A stretch of DNA of 64,000 nt from Enterocloster bolteae (GCF_002234575.2 NZ_CP022464.2:2108001-2172000); one strand, 5' to 3'; shown: positions 1 to 8,264, numbered from the stretch's first letter. A program made the numbers and translations. Notes: generated by a model from the sequence alone, not told the origin.

Positions 1-1
1 G

Positions 2-247
2 TATAAAAACGTGCTTTCCGCCAGGCTTTCCTATGAACAGGCGGTGGCAGAGGCGCAGTTGGAGGAAACCAATACAAATATTGCAGCCGGAAAGCTTCAG
101 GCCGGCATGATGACCAGCCTGGAATATAAGGAGCAGGAGTATAAAATGGAAAGCAGCCGTTTAAATGCCGAAATGGCGGCCGTCAGCCTGTTCCAGGCCA
201 TGGAAACCTATGACTGGTCTGTGAAGGGGCTGGCGTCGGCAGAGTAG
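2..247 (+). CDS. TolC-like protein, C-terminal fragment (5' end outside window)
   Basis: This is the last ~81 codons of a gene whose reading frame is open to the left edge, so its start is not visible. The protein is an alpha-helical, Gln/Glu/Ala-rich coil ending in a Tyr-Asp-Trp motif. It matches the end of the next gene closely (AMETYDWSVKGLA here, AMDTYDWAVLGIA there), so the two are paralogues of the TolC/outer-membrane-efflux-protein superfamily. That family normally forms the exit duct of efflux pumps in diderms. Here it may be a secreted or membrane-tethered coiled-coil partner of an exporter encoded to the left. The role is inferred; family membership rests on the paralogue. Confidence 0.6.
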   Translation, partial: YKNVLSARLSYEQAVAEAQLEETNTNIAAGKLQAGMMTSLEYKEQEYKMESSRLNAEMAAVSLFQAMETYDWSVKGLASAE

Positions 248-313
248 GAGACAATGGGCGGACGTGCAGGACAGACGGCGGGGAGCAGGCAGAGCAGGAG
301 GTGCGGAAATAGA

Positions 314-1546
314 ATGGACAGGATAACAGGCAGAGCAGAAAAAAGGAGAAGAACAGGAAGGAAGCGTTTTCTCATCACTATGCTTTCCTTGTCCCTGGCA
401 GCCGGATTATCAGAAGTAACGGCATTGACGGCAGCCGCGGCTGCCCAGAACGGACCTGGAGATACGGACCGCCAGGAGGAGTATCTGGGACAGGAGAGGA
501 ATGAAAAACTGAAGGATGATGTGCTGGAGTATTCGGAACTTCAGGACATGATACGGACCTATAATCCCACGGTCCTGGAGGTGGCGGATTCCTATAACAA
601 AACCATCATGGACTATGAGAATGCCTGGGCTGAATTAAAACTTTATCAGGGACGGGCTGATTCTGACAAGGATGACGCTAAGGATGCAGGCAATGCGGAA
701 CAGTATACTTATTATACTGCCCAGGAACAAACCTACAAGGCGGCAGCCAGCTCCTATTATAAGATGCTGGACAATATGAAAAAAACTGCATCCTCCACCA
801 GTACCCAGAGACAGACGGAACGGCAGATGACCGTGGCAGCCCAGTCTCTGATGGTGAGCTATGAGACGCTGAGGCAGCAAAAATATACCCTTGAGAAGAT
901 GGAGGAACTGTATAAGACACAGTACGAGCTTGGAACTGTAAAGGAGCAGGCGGGGACTGCTGCCGCCGCGGAGGTGCTCTCATTTAAGAATCAGGTGCTG
1001 GCAGCTCAGGCATCTCTGGCTGAGGTGGAAGCCAATATGGAAAGTATATATAACAGTCTGTGTCTGATGGTTGGACGTGAGGCGGACGGAAGCCTTCAGG
1101 TTGCGTCCATTCCGGCCGCGGACCCCTCCAGGATAGGAACCATGAACCTGGAGGAAGATACCGCAAAGGCAATAGGGAACAATTATACGCTGATCAGCGA
1201 CCGTCATTCACTGAAGGTGGATTCCACATCCAGCTCCAATTATAAGCTTAGGACCATGGAAGACGGGGAACAGAAGCTGACATCGAAAATGAAACGTCTG
1301 TACGAAGATGCAGCCATAAAGCGGGATGCCCTGGAGCAGGCCAGGACAGGATATGAGAAGGCCCGGATAAATAAGCAGCAGGCAGATACCAAATATGCAA
1401 TTGGTATGCTGAGCAAGGACGAGTATTTGATGGAAGAACTGGATTACGTGCAGAAGGAAGCAGATTATAAAGCAGCGGATTTGGCGTTGCAGCAGGCCAT
1501 GGACACATACGATTGGGCGGTGCTGGGCATAGCTGATATAGAATAA
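314..1546 (+). CDS. TolC family protein with signal peptide
   Basis: The protein has a basic N-terminus and a hydrophobic signal segment (FLITMLSLSLAAGL region), followed by ~360 residues of heptad-like helix rich in Gln, Ala, Glu and Tyr. Two related halves, each with KYxxGxxxxxE/D-type turns (LGTVKEQAG and YAIGMLSKDEY), are typical of the duplicated TolC/OEP fold. I place the start at the ATG preceded by AGGAGG twelve bases upstream. An in-frame ATG at 254 has only a poorly spaced AGGAG. It is a tandem paralogue of the preceding gene, with the same Tyr-Asp-Trp C-terminus. A TolC-like duct in a monoderm is unexpected; more likely it is a pump-associated extracytoplasmic scaffold (inference). 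Confidence 0.7.
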   Translation: MDRITGRAEKRRRTGRKRFLITMLSLSLAAGLSEVTALTAAAAAQNGPGDTDRQEEYLGQERNEKLKDDVLEYSELQDMIRTYNPTVLEVADSYNKTIMDYENAWAELKLYQGRADSDKDDAKDAGNAEQYTYYTAQEQTYKAAASSYYKMLDNMKKTASSTSTQRQTERQMTVAAQSLMVSYETLRQQKYTLEKMEELYKTQYELGTVKEQAGTAAAAEVLSFKNQVLAAQASLAEVEANMESIYNSLCLMVGREADGSLQVASIPAADPSRIGTMNLEEDTAKAIGNNYTLISDRHSLKVDSTSSSNYKLRTMEDGEQKLTSKMKRLYEDAAIKRDALEQARTGYEKARINKQQADTKYAIGMLSKDEYLMEELDYVQKEADYKAADLALQQAMDTYDWAVLGIADIE

Positions 1547-1571
1547 GGGTCAGGCGAAAGGACGGATATGG

Positions 1572-2033
1572 ATGAAAAAAATCAGGGTGGCAGGATGGAT
1601 GACAGGTATGGGGGCAGCGGCAGCGGTACTTGCGCTGTCCGCCCAAACAGCCTGGGCCGGAAGCTGGATTGAGGAACCCATGGGCTGGTTCTATGAGAAG
1701 GATGACGGGGAGACGGTACGAGGCTGGAACCAGATTAACGGCATTTGGTATTATATGGACACGGAAACCGGCGTGTGGCAAAAAGAGCCTGCCATCAACC
1801 GGGCAAACGCCCCGTATCTCATGGAAAATATGATGGCAGAGGCAGGGCTTTACCAGGATGAAGAAAAAGAGATGGAATACAGGGTGCAGTACGAGACAAA
1901 AGACACCATAGAGGTTTTGGCAGGTTGGGAAGAAAAGCCGGGTGTATTCCACTCTGTTAATACGTTTGAAATAAATAAGAAAACAAAGACCGCAATATCG
2001 AGTGTAACCAAGGAGGAGTATGGAGTATATTAA
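1572..2033 (+). CDS. Small secreted protein with cell-wall-binding repeats
   Basis: It begins with a signal peptide (MKKIRVAG, then an Ala-rich hydrophobic stretch ending in AWA). Two adjacent aromatic repeats follow at about residues 31-66, of the GWFYEKDDG and GWNQINGIWYYMD type. These are the pattern of choline/cell-wall-binding repeats that anchor proteins to wall polymers. The remaining ~85 residues are charged and match no domain I recognise. It sits 25 bases after the TolC-like gene with a GAAAGGA ribosome site, so it probably belongs to the same operon. With only two repeats it is short for a wall-anchored enzyme, so it may be an accessory surface protein of the neighbouring export system (inference). 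Confidence 0.6.
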   Translation: MKKIRVAGWMTGMGAAAAVLALSAQTAWAGSWIEEPMGWFYEKDDGETVRGWNQINGIWYYMDTETGVWQKEPAINRANAPYLMENMMAEAGLYQDEEKEMEYRVQYETKDTIEVLAGWEEKPGVFHSVNTFEINKKTKTAISSVTKEEYGVY

Positions 2034-2568
2034 CCATATGGTGGGAATCTGTGTTACCGAAAAAGGAGAAAATGTCAGGCTGGACATCTATTGCAACCAG
2101 GGCAGATATATGGAAAGAAAGACATTGAGATACAGGAAGGAAGAATCTGCCCTGTGTGATGCTGCCCTGTACGGATTGCTGAAAAGAAGAACAGGTGATG
2201 CCCCACAGGACTGTGTAAAGGGAGGAATAGAGCCAAGTCCCTCTCTGAAGGAAAAGAGCGAATTGTGCCGCTGTCTGTCCAAAACCTATATGGTGGGAAA
2301 GCGCATAGGTCCCTTTTGGTGCTTCAAGGGAATGATTTCAGGCAGGCTGGGGCAGAGGAGGCCGTTATCAGCCCTTTTATATGATACAGAATACGGCCAG
2401 ATTGTGATAGCAGCCTGCGGCCCTGAAGTCAAAACATGGTATTTGTTTGAGGGAGAGGCAGGGGCAGATATAGGAAAAAATGGAATGGATAATGGATATA
2501 TATTATCTATTTGGGGCATGGGGAAGGTTCTCCAAAAATTTTTCTTTAAAACAATAGTAAGCTATTGA
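2020..2568 (+). CDS. Hypothetical protein, unknown function
   Basis: I do not recognise a family. The 182-residue product has several Cys in its first half (ICV, YCN, LCD, DCV, LCRCL) and a central WCFKGM segment, and shows no clear signal peptide or membrane helix. It overlaps the preceding gene by 14 bases in another frame. AGGAGG lies only three bases before the ATG, which is tight, so initiation may be inefficient or coupled. Its stop codon falls inside an inverted repeat that probably serves the next gene. It may be a genuine rapidly evolving small protein, since the frame is open and has a ribosome site, but evidence is limited. Confidence 0.45.
   Translation: MEYINHMVGICVTEKGENVRLDIYCNQGRYMERKTLRYRKEESALCDAALYGLLKRRTGDAPQDCVKGGIEPSPSLKEKSELCRCLSKTYMVGKRIGPFWCFKGMISGRLGQRRPLSALLYDTEYGQIVIAACGPEVKTWYLFEGEAGADIGKNGMDNGYILSIWGMGKVLQKFFFKTIVSY
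2552..2567. promoter_or_regulatory. Inverted repeat, candidate MarR operator
   Basis: CAATAG-TAAG-CTATTG is a perfect dyad that overlaps the -35 element of the promoter for the adjacent MarR gene. Its position suggests autorepression; the binding protein is inferred. Confidence 0.5.
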
Positions 2569-2593
2569 AAAATACGAGTGATTGTGCTATGAT
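2565..2593 (+). promoter_or_regulatory. Sigma-A-type promoter of the MarR gene
   Basis: TTGAAA and TATGAT are separated by exactly 17 bases and stand ~28 bases before a strong AAGGAGGTG ribosome site. The -35 box is embedded in the CAATAG/CTATTG dyad, so a bound repressor would block it. Confidence 0.6.
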
Positions 2594-2620
2594 TTTTTGC
2601 AGTAATAAGGAGGTGAAGAG

Positions 2621-3046
2621 ATGATTGCTCAGAATTCATGCGGCGCCTGTATTAAACAGATACATGATGCGCTGGAAAAAAATGCAAATAATGCGCTGCG
2701 CCATCAGGATTTGACCATGGCCCAGGTAGGAGTTTTGCTTGCTCTGAGCGGTGCGCCGGATTATCAGCTGACACTAAAGGAGCTGGAGCATGCACTTCAT
2801 GTGGCCCAGTCTACGGCAGCAGGTATTGTGGCGCGTTTGGAACAAAAGGGCTTTTTAGAGGGCTTCGGGGACCCGTCTGACCGGCGCGTTAAGATGGTGA
2901 GGCTTACTCCGGCAGGGATAGAATGCTGCTGCGAAGCGGAAGATAACATGAAAAGGGCGGAGAGGATGCTTCTGTCCGGTCTGACAGAGACAGAACAGGG
3001 GATTCTGGGCAGCCTCCTTCGCAAGGTTCGGGACAGTTTGATATAA
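2621..3046 (+). CDS. MarR family transcriptional regulator
   Basis: A 141-residue winged-helix protein of typical MarR length. The DNA-binding region shows the family pattern: LTLKELEHALHVAQSTAAG (recognition helix), then IVARLEQKGFLEG and a wing with DPSDRRVKMVRLTPAG. The DRR-x-K-x-V-x-LT-x-G signature is characteristic. MarR proteins are dimeric repressors, often released by small aromatic or oxidant ligands. The next gene is a multidrug MATE pump, so the likely target is that pump plus itself, through the dyad over its promoter. A strong terminator follows immediately, so the pump must have its own promoter. The N-terminal Cys pair (SCGACIKQ) might respond to oxidation (speculative). Confidence 0.88.
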   Translation: MIAQNSCGACIKQIHDALEKNANNALRHQDLTMAQVGVLLALSGAPDYQLTLKELEHALHVAQSTAAGIVARLEQKGFLEGFGDPSDRRVKMVRLTPAGIECCCEAEDNMKRAERMLLSGLTETEQGILGSLLRKVRDSLI

Positions 3047-3074
3047 ATACCCGCTGCGCACAGCGGGTATTTTG
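3046..3074 (+). terminator. Rho-independent terminator after MarR gene
   Basis: A perfect 11-bp stem (AATACCCGCTG / CAGCGGGTATT) with loop CGCA is followed by TTG. It overlaps the end of the MarR stop codon, separating it from the pump gene. Confidence 0.8.
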
Positions 3075-3183
3075 CAGCAAAAATAATAGCATGATATTGA
3101 TATGATGGAATTTATCTGGCGCAGCTATTCAATTATTAACTTGCGGCGGAGTGCGCCATTTTCCAGGATAGGAGGAAAACTAA

Positions 3184-4561
3184 ATGAAAAAAAGCAATGC
3201 AGCAGACATATTTGGTAAAGCGCCTGTGTTTCAGGCGGTTTTTAAAAATGCTCTCCCTGCTATGGCGGCTATGCTTATGGTATTGATATATAATCTGGCA
3301 GATACTTTTTTTATAGGCCAGACACATGATGCCCTGCAGGTGGCTGCCGTATCTCTGGCGACACCGGTATTTCTTATATTTATGGCGGCAGGAACGATTT
3401 TTGGTATTGGCGGTACGTCAGTTATATCCCGCGCTATAGGGGAAGGCAGGCATGAGTATGCCAGAAGCGTGTGCGCGTTCTGTATGTGGAGCTGTGTTGC
3501 CGTAGGCATTGTTATGGCAGCCCTGTTTCTTATTTATGAATCAGATACTGGGATGGATGGGCGCCAGCGCGGATACCTGGGAGCTTGCTGAGATTTACCT
3601 GACTATTGTAAGCCTGAGCGGTCCATTTGTCCTTATTTCCAACTGCTATTCCAATATAATCCGCGCTGAGGGACAGTCGGGGAAGGCCATGATGGGACAG
3701 CTTTTGGGGAATCTTCTGAACGTAATACTGGACCCAATTCTGATTCTTGGTTTTGGCTGGAATATCGCAGGAGCGGCGATTGCCACAGTGATTGGCAATA
3801 TTGTTGGTGCAGGATACTACATCCTTTATTTTAAGGGAGGAAAATCCTCCTTAAGCATTCAAGTGAAAGATTTTACAACCAGGAATCGGGTGTGCAGCAG
3901 TGTTCTGGCTATCGGTATTCCTGCGTCTCTGGGCTCCCTGCTTATGAGTGTTTCGCAAATTATTGTCAACAGCCTGATTGCGGAATTTGGGGATATGGCA
4001 CTTGCTGGAATGGGAGTGGCCATGAAGATAACCATGATTACCGGTATGATATGCATTGGTTTTGGCCAGGGGATTCAGCCTCTTTTAGGCTACTGCGTGG
4101 GCGCGGGAATGTGGCGGCGGTTTAAGCAGGTGATGAAATGTTCCATACTTTGTTCCTTTGGGCTTAGCGCGGTGATGACTATAATCTGCTATTTTTTTGT
4201 CAATCAGATTGTCAGCGTATTCCTGACAGAAGCGTCTGCTTTTAACTATGCGGCCCGGTTTGCCCGAATCCTGCTGTGTACCAGCTTCCTTTTCGGTATG
4301 TTTTACGTTCTTTCCAACGCACTGCAGGCCATGGGGGCTGCAACAGAAGCCCTTATTATCAATCTGAGCCGCCAGGGGATTATCTATATTCCTTCACTGT
4401 TCCTATTGAAAATGGCCATTGGACTGGACGGTCTTGCCTGGGCCCAGCCTGTGGCGGATATACTCTCTACAGGACTGGTGGCTATCCTTTACATCAGGAC
4501 TGTGAGGAAGATGGAATATAATTGCTCCATTTTATCCGGCGGCTGTCAGATGGAATCTTAA
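3184..4561 (+). pseudogene. MATE family multidrug efflux protein, apparent +1 frameshift
   Basis: Two overlapping frames together give one ~458-residue MATE exporter. The first frame supplies the N-terminal helices (NALPAMAAMLMVLIYNLADTFFIG), the second the rest (FMNQILGWMGASADTW to the C-terminus). The reading frame breaks at the TTT run at 3533-3535. Removing one T there restores LFLIMNQILG, the expected MATE sequence at this point. MATE pumps expel cationic drugs in exchange for Na+ or H+. The start has a GGAGGAAA ribosome site. The break may be a true inactivating mutation, phase-variable slippage, or a base-call error in a short homopolymer. Sequence around the break is otherwise well conserved, which suggests a recent event or an error. 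It is probably regulated by the upstream MarR protein. Confidence 0.8.
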
Positions 4562-4631
4562 TTTGTGACAGCGGATGACAGAATGGGATATGCTGTGATG
4601 AAATAAAATATGATAGTTGGATGTGGTATTG

Positions 4632-4665
4632 GCGAGGCGATGATTAAATTGCCTCGCTAATTGTA
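4632..4665 (+). terminator. Possible weak terminator after MATE gene
   Basis: GCGAGGC and GCCTCGC form a 7-bp stem around a 12-base AT-rich loop, followed by TAATTGTATGTTT. The tail is not a clean T run, so termination may be partial. Confidence 0.4.
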
Positions 4666-4764
4666 TGTTTGCGCGTCCTCCAAGACTGTCATGCCTATCT
4701 GAGCGCCGCCTTTCATAAGAAAGTGGCGGTTAAGTAAAAAAAGACTAAAGGTTAGAAATGACGG

Positions 4765-5069
4765 AAAGTTTACTATAAAAATGAAAGGTAAACTTTGAAA
4801 GGTTTACTGAGAAAACGAAACAGCGGGAAGTAAGAGGGGAAATAAAGAAATTACCAGTTTATGGTGATGGTATATGTGATAAATGCATAAAAAATAGGGA
4901 AAAGTACTATGCAATATGCGAGAAAAATATTTAAAACAAAAGAAGATATTGACAATCATTGTGAATAGTACTATACTCCAAATATCGGTAAACCAATTTA
5001 CTAAAACGTGACATTTACAGGGGACGGAAAAGATTGCTTGAAGATGTAGTAAACTAATAGGAAGTAAAC
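4765..5069. promoter_or_regulatory. Cluster of GTAAAC/GTTTAC hexamers, candidate LacI (RegR-like) operators
   Basis: Six exact hexamers lie in the long leader region of the PTS operon. GTTTAC occurs at 4768 and 4802; GTAAAC occurs at 4788, 4988, 5049 and 5064. Two arrangements are dyads: AAAGTTTAC (4765) facing GTAAACTTT (4788), and GTAAA-CCAA-TTTAC at 4988-5001, just downstream of the -10 box. The stretch between 4562 and 5131 otherwise holds only the promoter, the weak hairpin and short repeats at the ribosome site. The LacI regulator at the far end of the locus is the obvious candidate ligand (inference). Confidence 0.5.
4949..4977 (+). promoter_or_regulatory. Consensus promoter of the PTS/GAG operon
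   Basis: TTGACA and TATACT have exactly 17 bases between them. A GTAAA/TTTAC dyad starts 11 bases after the -10 box, where a repressor would block initiation. The 5' leader to the first gene would be ~150 bases. Confidence 0.75.
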
Positions 5070-5083
5070 CTGGAGGAAAACTG

Positions 5084-5127
5084 ACAGGAGAAAACAAACA
5101 GGAGAAAACAAAACAGGAGGAAGGAAA
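5084..5127 (+). repeat. Tandem repeat of 14-15 nt containing Shine-Dalgarno sequences
   Basis: Three units beginning ACAGGAG start at 5084, 5098 and 5113. The first two are near-identical (ACAGGAGAAAACAA) and the third is diverged (ACAGGAGGAAGG). Each carries a GGAG core; only the last is at usable distance (11 bases) from the PTS IIA start. Confidence 0.8.
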
Positions 5128-5131
5128 AAGC

Positions 5132-5566
5132 ATGACAGGAATCATTGTAACAGGACACGGAACGTTTCCGGAGGGTATTTTGAGCGCCGTCTCCCTGGTG
5201 GCCGGGAAACCGGACAACACGGAAGCGGTTAACTTTGAGATGGGACAAAGTTCAGAGGATTTGAAGGACTCCATGGCAAAGGCCATGGAATCACTGGAAG
5301 GGGATGAAATCCTGATTCTGGCTGATTTGGTGGGAGGCACCCCGTTTAACACGGCAGCAGCCCTGAGAAAAGCGCGGACAGACAAGCGAATCAAGGTAAT
5401 TGCCGGTGTGAACATGGCAGCCATGGTGGAAGCCGTGTTCTCCAGACCTATGTATGGGCTGGACGAACTGGCGGTGGCGCTGCTGGCAGCAGGCAGGGAA
5501 GGCCTGCGGGATTTGGATGCCCTGGACAGCGAAGAGGAAGCACCGGAATTTGAGGACGGACTGTAA
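5132..5566 (+). CDS. PTS system Man-family EIIA component
   Basis: The 144-residue protein starts MTGIIVTGHGTF, where His9 is the phosphorylation site accepting phosphate from HPr. LVGGTPFN, ADLVGG and the NMAAMVEA segment are typical of the mannose/fructose/sorbose IIA fold. It passes phosphate to the IIB protein encoded two genes downstream. Its separation from IIB by the GH88 hydrolase gene reproduces the arrangement of streptococcal hyaluronan-utilisation loci, where the PTS imports unsaturated disaccharides. The C-terminal ~15 residues are acidic (EEEAPEFED). It is first gene of the operon, behind a consensus promoter and a 13-base tandem repeat that follows its stop codon. Confidence 0.9.
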   Translation: MTGIIVTGHGTFPEGILSAVSLVAGKPDNTEAVNFEMGQSSEDLKDSMAKAMESLEGDEILILADLVGGTPFNTAAALRKARTDKRIKVIAGVNMAAMVEAVFSRPMYGLDELAVALLAAGREGLRDLDALDSEEEAPEFEDGL

Positions 5567-5569
5567 GAA

Positions 5570-5647
5570 CGGATTATAAGATCGAATTATAAGATCGGAT
5601 TGCAGGATTGGATTACAAAATCGGATTACAGGGGCGGATTGCAGGAT
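5570..5647 (+). repeat. Six-copy 13-nt tandem repeat after the EIIA stop codon
   Basis: Units in perfect 13-base register: CGGATTATAAGAT, CGAATTATAAGAT, CGGATTGCAGGAT, TGGATTACAAAAT, CGGATTACAGGGG, CGGATTGCAGGAT. The array starts three bases after the stop codon and ends ~37 bases before the next start. Because the period is not a multiple of three, no frame is kept open through it. Confidence 0.9.
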
Positions 5648-5684
5648 TGGTTAACATTCCAATCCGGCTCGATGTAAGGAAAGG

Positions 5685-6890
5685 ATGGGGATTGAGAACG
5701 TGATTAAGAAGATTCATGTGGAACCAATCAACAGGAAGGCTGAATACGAGGCAGCGGGGTTTCTGACCAGGGAAGAGGTTACGGCAGCCATGGACCGGAT
5801 GGCGGACCAGGTAAGATGCAATATGGAGTACTTTGGCACCAGATTCCCTTCTTCAGCCACCAGGAACCAGACATACGGAGTCATAGACAACATCGAATGG
5901 ACGGACGGATTCTGGACAGGACTTCTGTGGCTGTGCTACGAGTACACAGGAGACGATGCATTTAAAAATCTGGCTCTTAAAAATGTGGATTCCTTCCTGA
6001 ACCGGGTAGAGAAGCGCATTGAGCTGGACCACCATGATCTGGGCTTTCTCTACAGCCTGTCATGCGTGGCCGGATATAAGCTGACTGGTTCTGCAGAGGG
6101 CCGGAAGGCAGGGCTTCTGGCAGCCGATAAGCTGATGGAGCGGTTTCAGGAAAAGGGCGGTTTCATCCAGGCCTGGGGAGAGCTTGGAGCCAGGGACAAC
6201 TACCGCCTGATCATTGACTGCCTGCTGAATATTCCGCTGCTGCACTGGGCTTTTCTGGAAACCGGAAACCCTGTATACCGGAACGCAGCGGTGCGGCATT
6301 ATGAGGCGGCCTGCAACAATGTGATAAGGGATGACGCCTCAGCGTACCACACCTTTTATTTTGACCCTGGGACAGGGGAACCTCTTAAGGGCGTTACCAG
6401 ACAGGGATACAGCGATGACTCGGCCTGGGCCAGGGGCCAGGCATGGGGAATCTACGGTATACCGCTGAATTACAGATACGTCAAGGATGACAGCGCCTTC
6501 AATCTGTTTAAGGGAATGACCAATTATTTTCTGAACCGGCTTCCGGAGGATGAGGTATGTTACTGGGATCTGATATTCACAGACGGTTCAAATCAGTCCA
6601 GGGATTCATCGGCGGCAGCCATTGGGGTGTGCGGTATTCATGAGATGCTTAAGTATCTGCCGGAGGTAGAATCCGATAAGAATACCTACCGCCATGCCAT
6701 GCACTGTATCCTGCGCTCCCTGATGGAACGCTATACGGCGCCGGAGATAAAACCCGGAAATCCGGTGCTGCTCCATGGAGTGTATTCATGGCATTCAGGC
6801 AAGGGTGTGGATGAGGGGAATATCTGGGGAGACTATTATTATATGGAAGCCCTTATGCGGTTCTATAAAGACTGGAATTTATATTGGTAA
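5685..6890 (+). CDS. ugl: Unsaturated glucuronyl hydrolase, GH88
   Basis: It hydrolyses the delta-4,5-unsaturated uronic acid from disaccharides released by glycosaminoglycan lyases (hyaluronan, chondroitin, heparin types), giving an amino sugar and a keto-uronate. The sequence follows the characterised Bacillus UGL throughout: WTDGFWTGLLWLCYEYTGD, LDHHDLGFLYSLS, RLIIDCLLNIPLL, YHTFYFDP, RGQAWGIYG and IWGDYYYMEAL. Asp118 and Asp178 correspond to the two catalytic aspartates. There is no signal peptide, so it acts in the cytoplasm on PTS-imported substrate. Length (401) is slightly above the ~380 typical. The start has AAGGAAAGG just upstream. It sits between EIIA and EIIB, as in streptococci. 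Confidence 0.95.
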   Translation: MGIENVIKKIHVEPINRKAEYEAAGFLTREEVTAAMDRMADQVRCNMEYFGTRFPSSATRNQTYGVIDNIEWTDGFWTGLLWLCYEYTGDDAFKNLALKNVDSFLNRVEKRIELDHHDLGFLYSLSCVAGYKLTGSAEGRKAGLLAADKLMERFQEKGGFIQAWGELGARDNYRLIIDCLLNIPLLHWAFLETGNPVYRNAAVRHYEAACNNVIRDDASAYHTFYFDPGTGEPLKGVTRQGYSDDSAWARGQAWGIYGIPLNYRYVKDDSAFNLFKGMTNYFLNRLPEDEVCYWDLIFTDGSNQSRDSSAAAIGVCGIHEMLKYLPEVESDKNTYRHAMHCILRSLMERYTAPEIKPGNPVLLHGVYSWHSGKGVDEGNIWGDYYYMEALMRFYKDWNLYW

Positions 6891-6949
6891 GAAAACATGA
6901 AAACCCATGGAGAATAAACAAAATGGGCTTATAACAAGGAGGATATGAA

Positions 6950-7441
6950 ATGGCAGTACCTAATATAGTAGCATTCAGGATTGACGAGAGGCTGATTCAC
7001 GGACAGGGACAGCTCTGGATTAAAGCTCTCGGCGTGAATACGGTTATCGTTGCAAATGATTCGGCCAGCGAGGATTCCATGCAGCAGACGTTGATGAAGG
7101 CAGTGGTTCCAAAGACCATCGCCATGCGCTTTTTCTCTATCCAGCACACCTGTGACGTAATCATGAAGGCATCTCCGAAGCAGACCATCTTTATTGTCTG
7201 CAAGACGCCGGAGGATGCGCTTAAGCTGGTGGCGGGCGGAGTACCTGTGAAGGAAATCAATGTGGGCAATATCCATCACGCTCCGGGAAAGGAGGAAGTG
7301 AGCAAGTATATTGCACTGGGCGGCGAGGATAAGGCAGCCTTAAGGCAGCTGCGTGACACGTATGGAGTTGTCTTTAATACCAGGACAACTGCTTCCGGCG
7401 ACGACGGGGCAGCCAGGGTGGATTTAAATAAGTATCTTTAA
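6950..7441 (+). CDS. PTS system Man-family EIIB component
   Basis: The 163-residue protein shows the Man/Sor-family IIB signature at its N-terminus, FRIDERLIHGQ, with His17 as phosphorylation site. INVGNIHHAPGK is typical of the subgroup transporting N-acetylgalactosamine or glycosaminoglycan disaccharides. It takes phosphate from EIIA and gives it to the sugar during passage through IIC/IID. An AAGGAGG site precedes the ATG, and the gap from the hydrolase gene is short, so it belongs to the same operon. Specificity for unsaturated hyaluronan- or chondroitin-derived disaccharide is inferred from the hydrolase and lyase neighbours. Confidence 0.92.
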   Translation: MAVPNIVAFRIDERLIHGQGQLWIKALGVNTVIVANDSASEDSMQQTLMKAVVPKTIAMRFFSIQHTCDVIMKASPKQTIFIVCKTPEDALKLVAGGVPVKEINVGNIHHAPGKEEVSKYIALGGEDKAALRQLRDTYGVVFNTRTTASGDDGAARVDLNKYL

Positions 7442-7475
7442 TTGTAAAATACACGTTTAAGAGGAGGGAATTATC

Positions 7476-8264
7476 GTGACAATCAGTATGTTTCAATGTT
7501 TGTTAATCGGTCTGTGGACAGCCTTCTGTCTGGCAGGCATGCTGTTCGGAATTTACACCAACCGGTGCCTGGTCATGGCAGCCGGCGTGGGACTTATTTT
7601 AGGGGACCTTCCCACCGGCCTGGCCATGGGAGCTGTAGGCGAGCTGGCATTTATGGGATTTGGCGTATCCCAGGGCGGTTCCGTACCGCCAAACCCCATG
7701 GGCCCGGGAATTGTGGGAACCATCATAGCCATTACCATGAAGGATTCCGGTATTGATGTGGGCTCTGCCCTGGCTCTTTCATTCCCATTTGCAGTGGCTT
7801 TCCAGTTTGTGATTACAGCCACCTATACCTTTGCCACAACCCTTACAAGCTATGCTTATAAGGCCCTGGATAAGAAGAATTTCCGCGGCTTCAGGATAGC
7901 TGCCAATGCAACAGTCTGTGTATTTGCGGTGGTCGGCTTTATTATCGGATTCGGCGGCGCCTTCAGCTCCGAGGGACTCCAGAAGGTGATTTCACTGATT
8001 CCCGCATGGCTCAGCGCGGGTCTGGGCGTGGCAGGCAAGATGCTTCCCGCCATTGGCTTTGCCATGATTCTCAATGTAATGGCAAAGAAGGAACTGATTC
8101 CATTTGTACTGTTTGGCTATATCGCCATTGCCTACCTGAACCTTCCTGTCATGGGAGTGGCTGTTATCGGTACGGCCATTGCGCTGCTTGTATTTTTCCA
8201 TGCCGACAAAGGAAACGGCGAATCTGTAGAAGAAGTGGAGGTTGAATTTGAAGATGGCATTTAA
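7476..8264 (+). CDS. PTS system Man-family EIIC component
   Basis: This integral membrane protein of 262 residues has the family motif region MGFGVSQGGSVPPNPMGPG and about seven to eight hydrophobic helices. With IID it forms the sugar channel. Translation starts at a GTG with GAGGAGGG seven bases before it; no better ATG exists in frame. The 3' end (EEVEVEFEDGI) overlaps the start of the IID gene by 11 bases, indicating translational coupling. The charged C-terminal tail resembles that of EIIA in composition. The family usually transports mannose, GalNAc, sorbose or GAG disaccharides; context favours the last. Confidence 0.93.
   Translation: MTISMFQCLLIGLWTAFCLAGMLFGIYTNRCLVMAAGVGLILGDLPTGLAMGAVGELAFMGFGVSQGGSVPPNPMGPGIVGTIIAITMKDSGIDVGSALALSFPFAVAFQFVITATYTFATTLTSYAYKALDKKNFRGFRIAANATVCVFAVVGFIIGFGGAFSSEGLQKVISLIPAWLSAGLGVAGKMLPAIGFAMILNVMAKKELIPFVLFGYIAIAYLNLPVMGVAVIGTAIALLVFFHADKGNGESVEEVEVEFEDGI

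Noticed and set aside
1248..2087. A 279-codon open frame on the minus strand
   Set aside because: It runs antisense to the end of the TolC-like gene and to the cell-wall-binding protein gene, has Cys/Pro/His-rich low-quality sequence, and no ribosome site.
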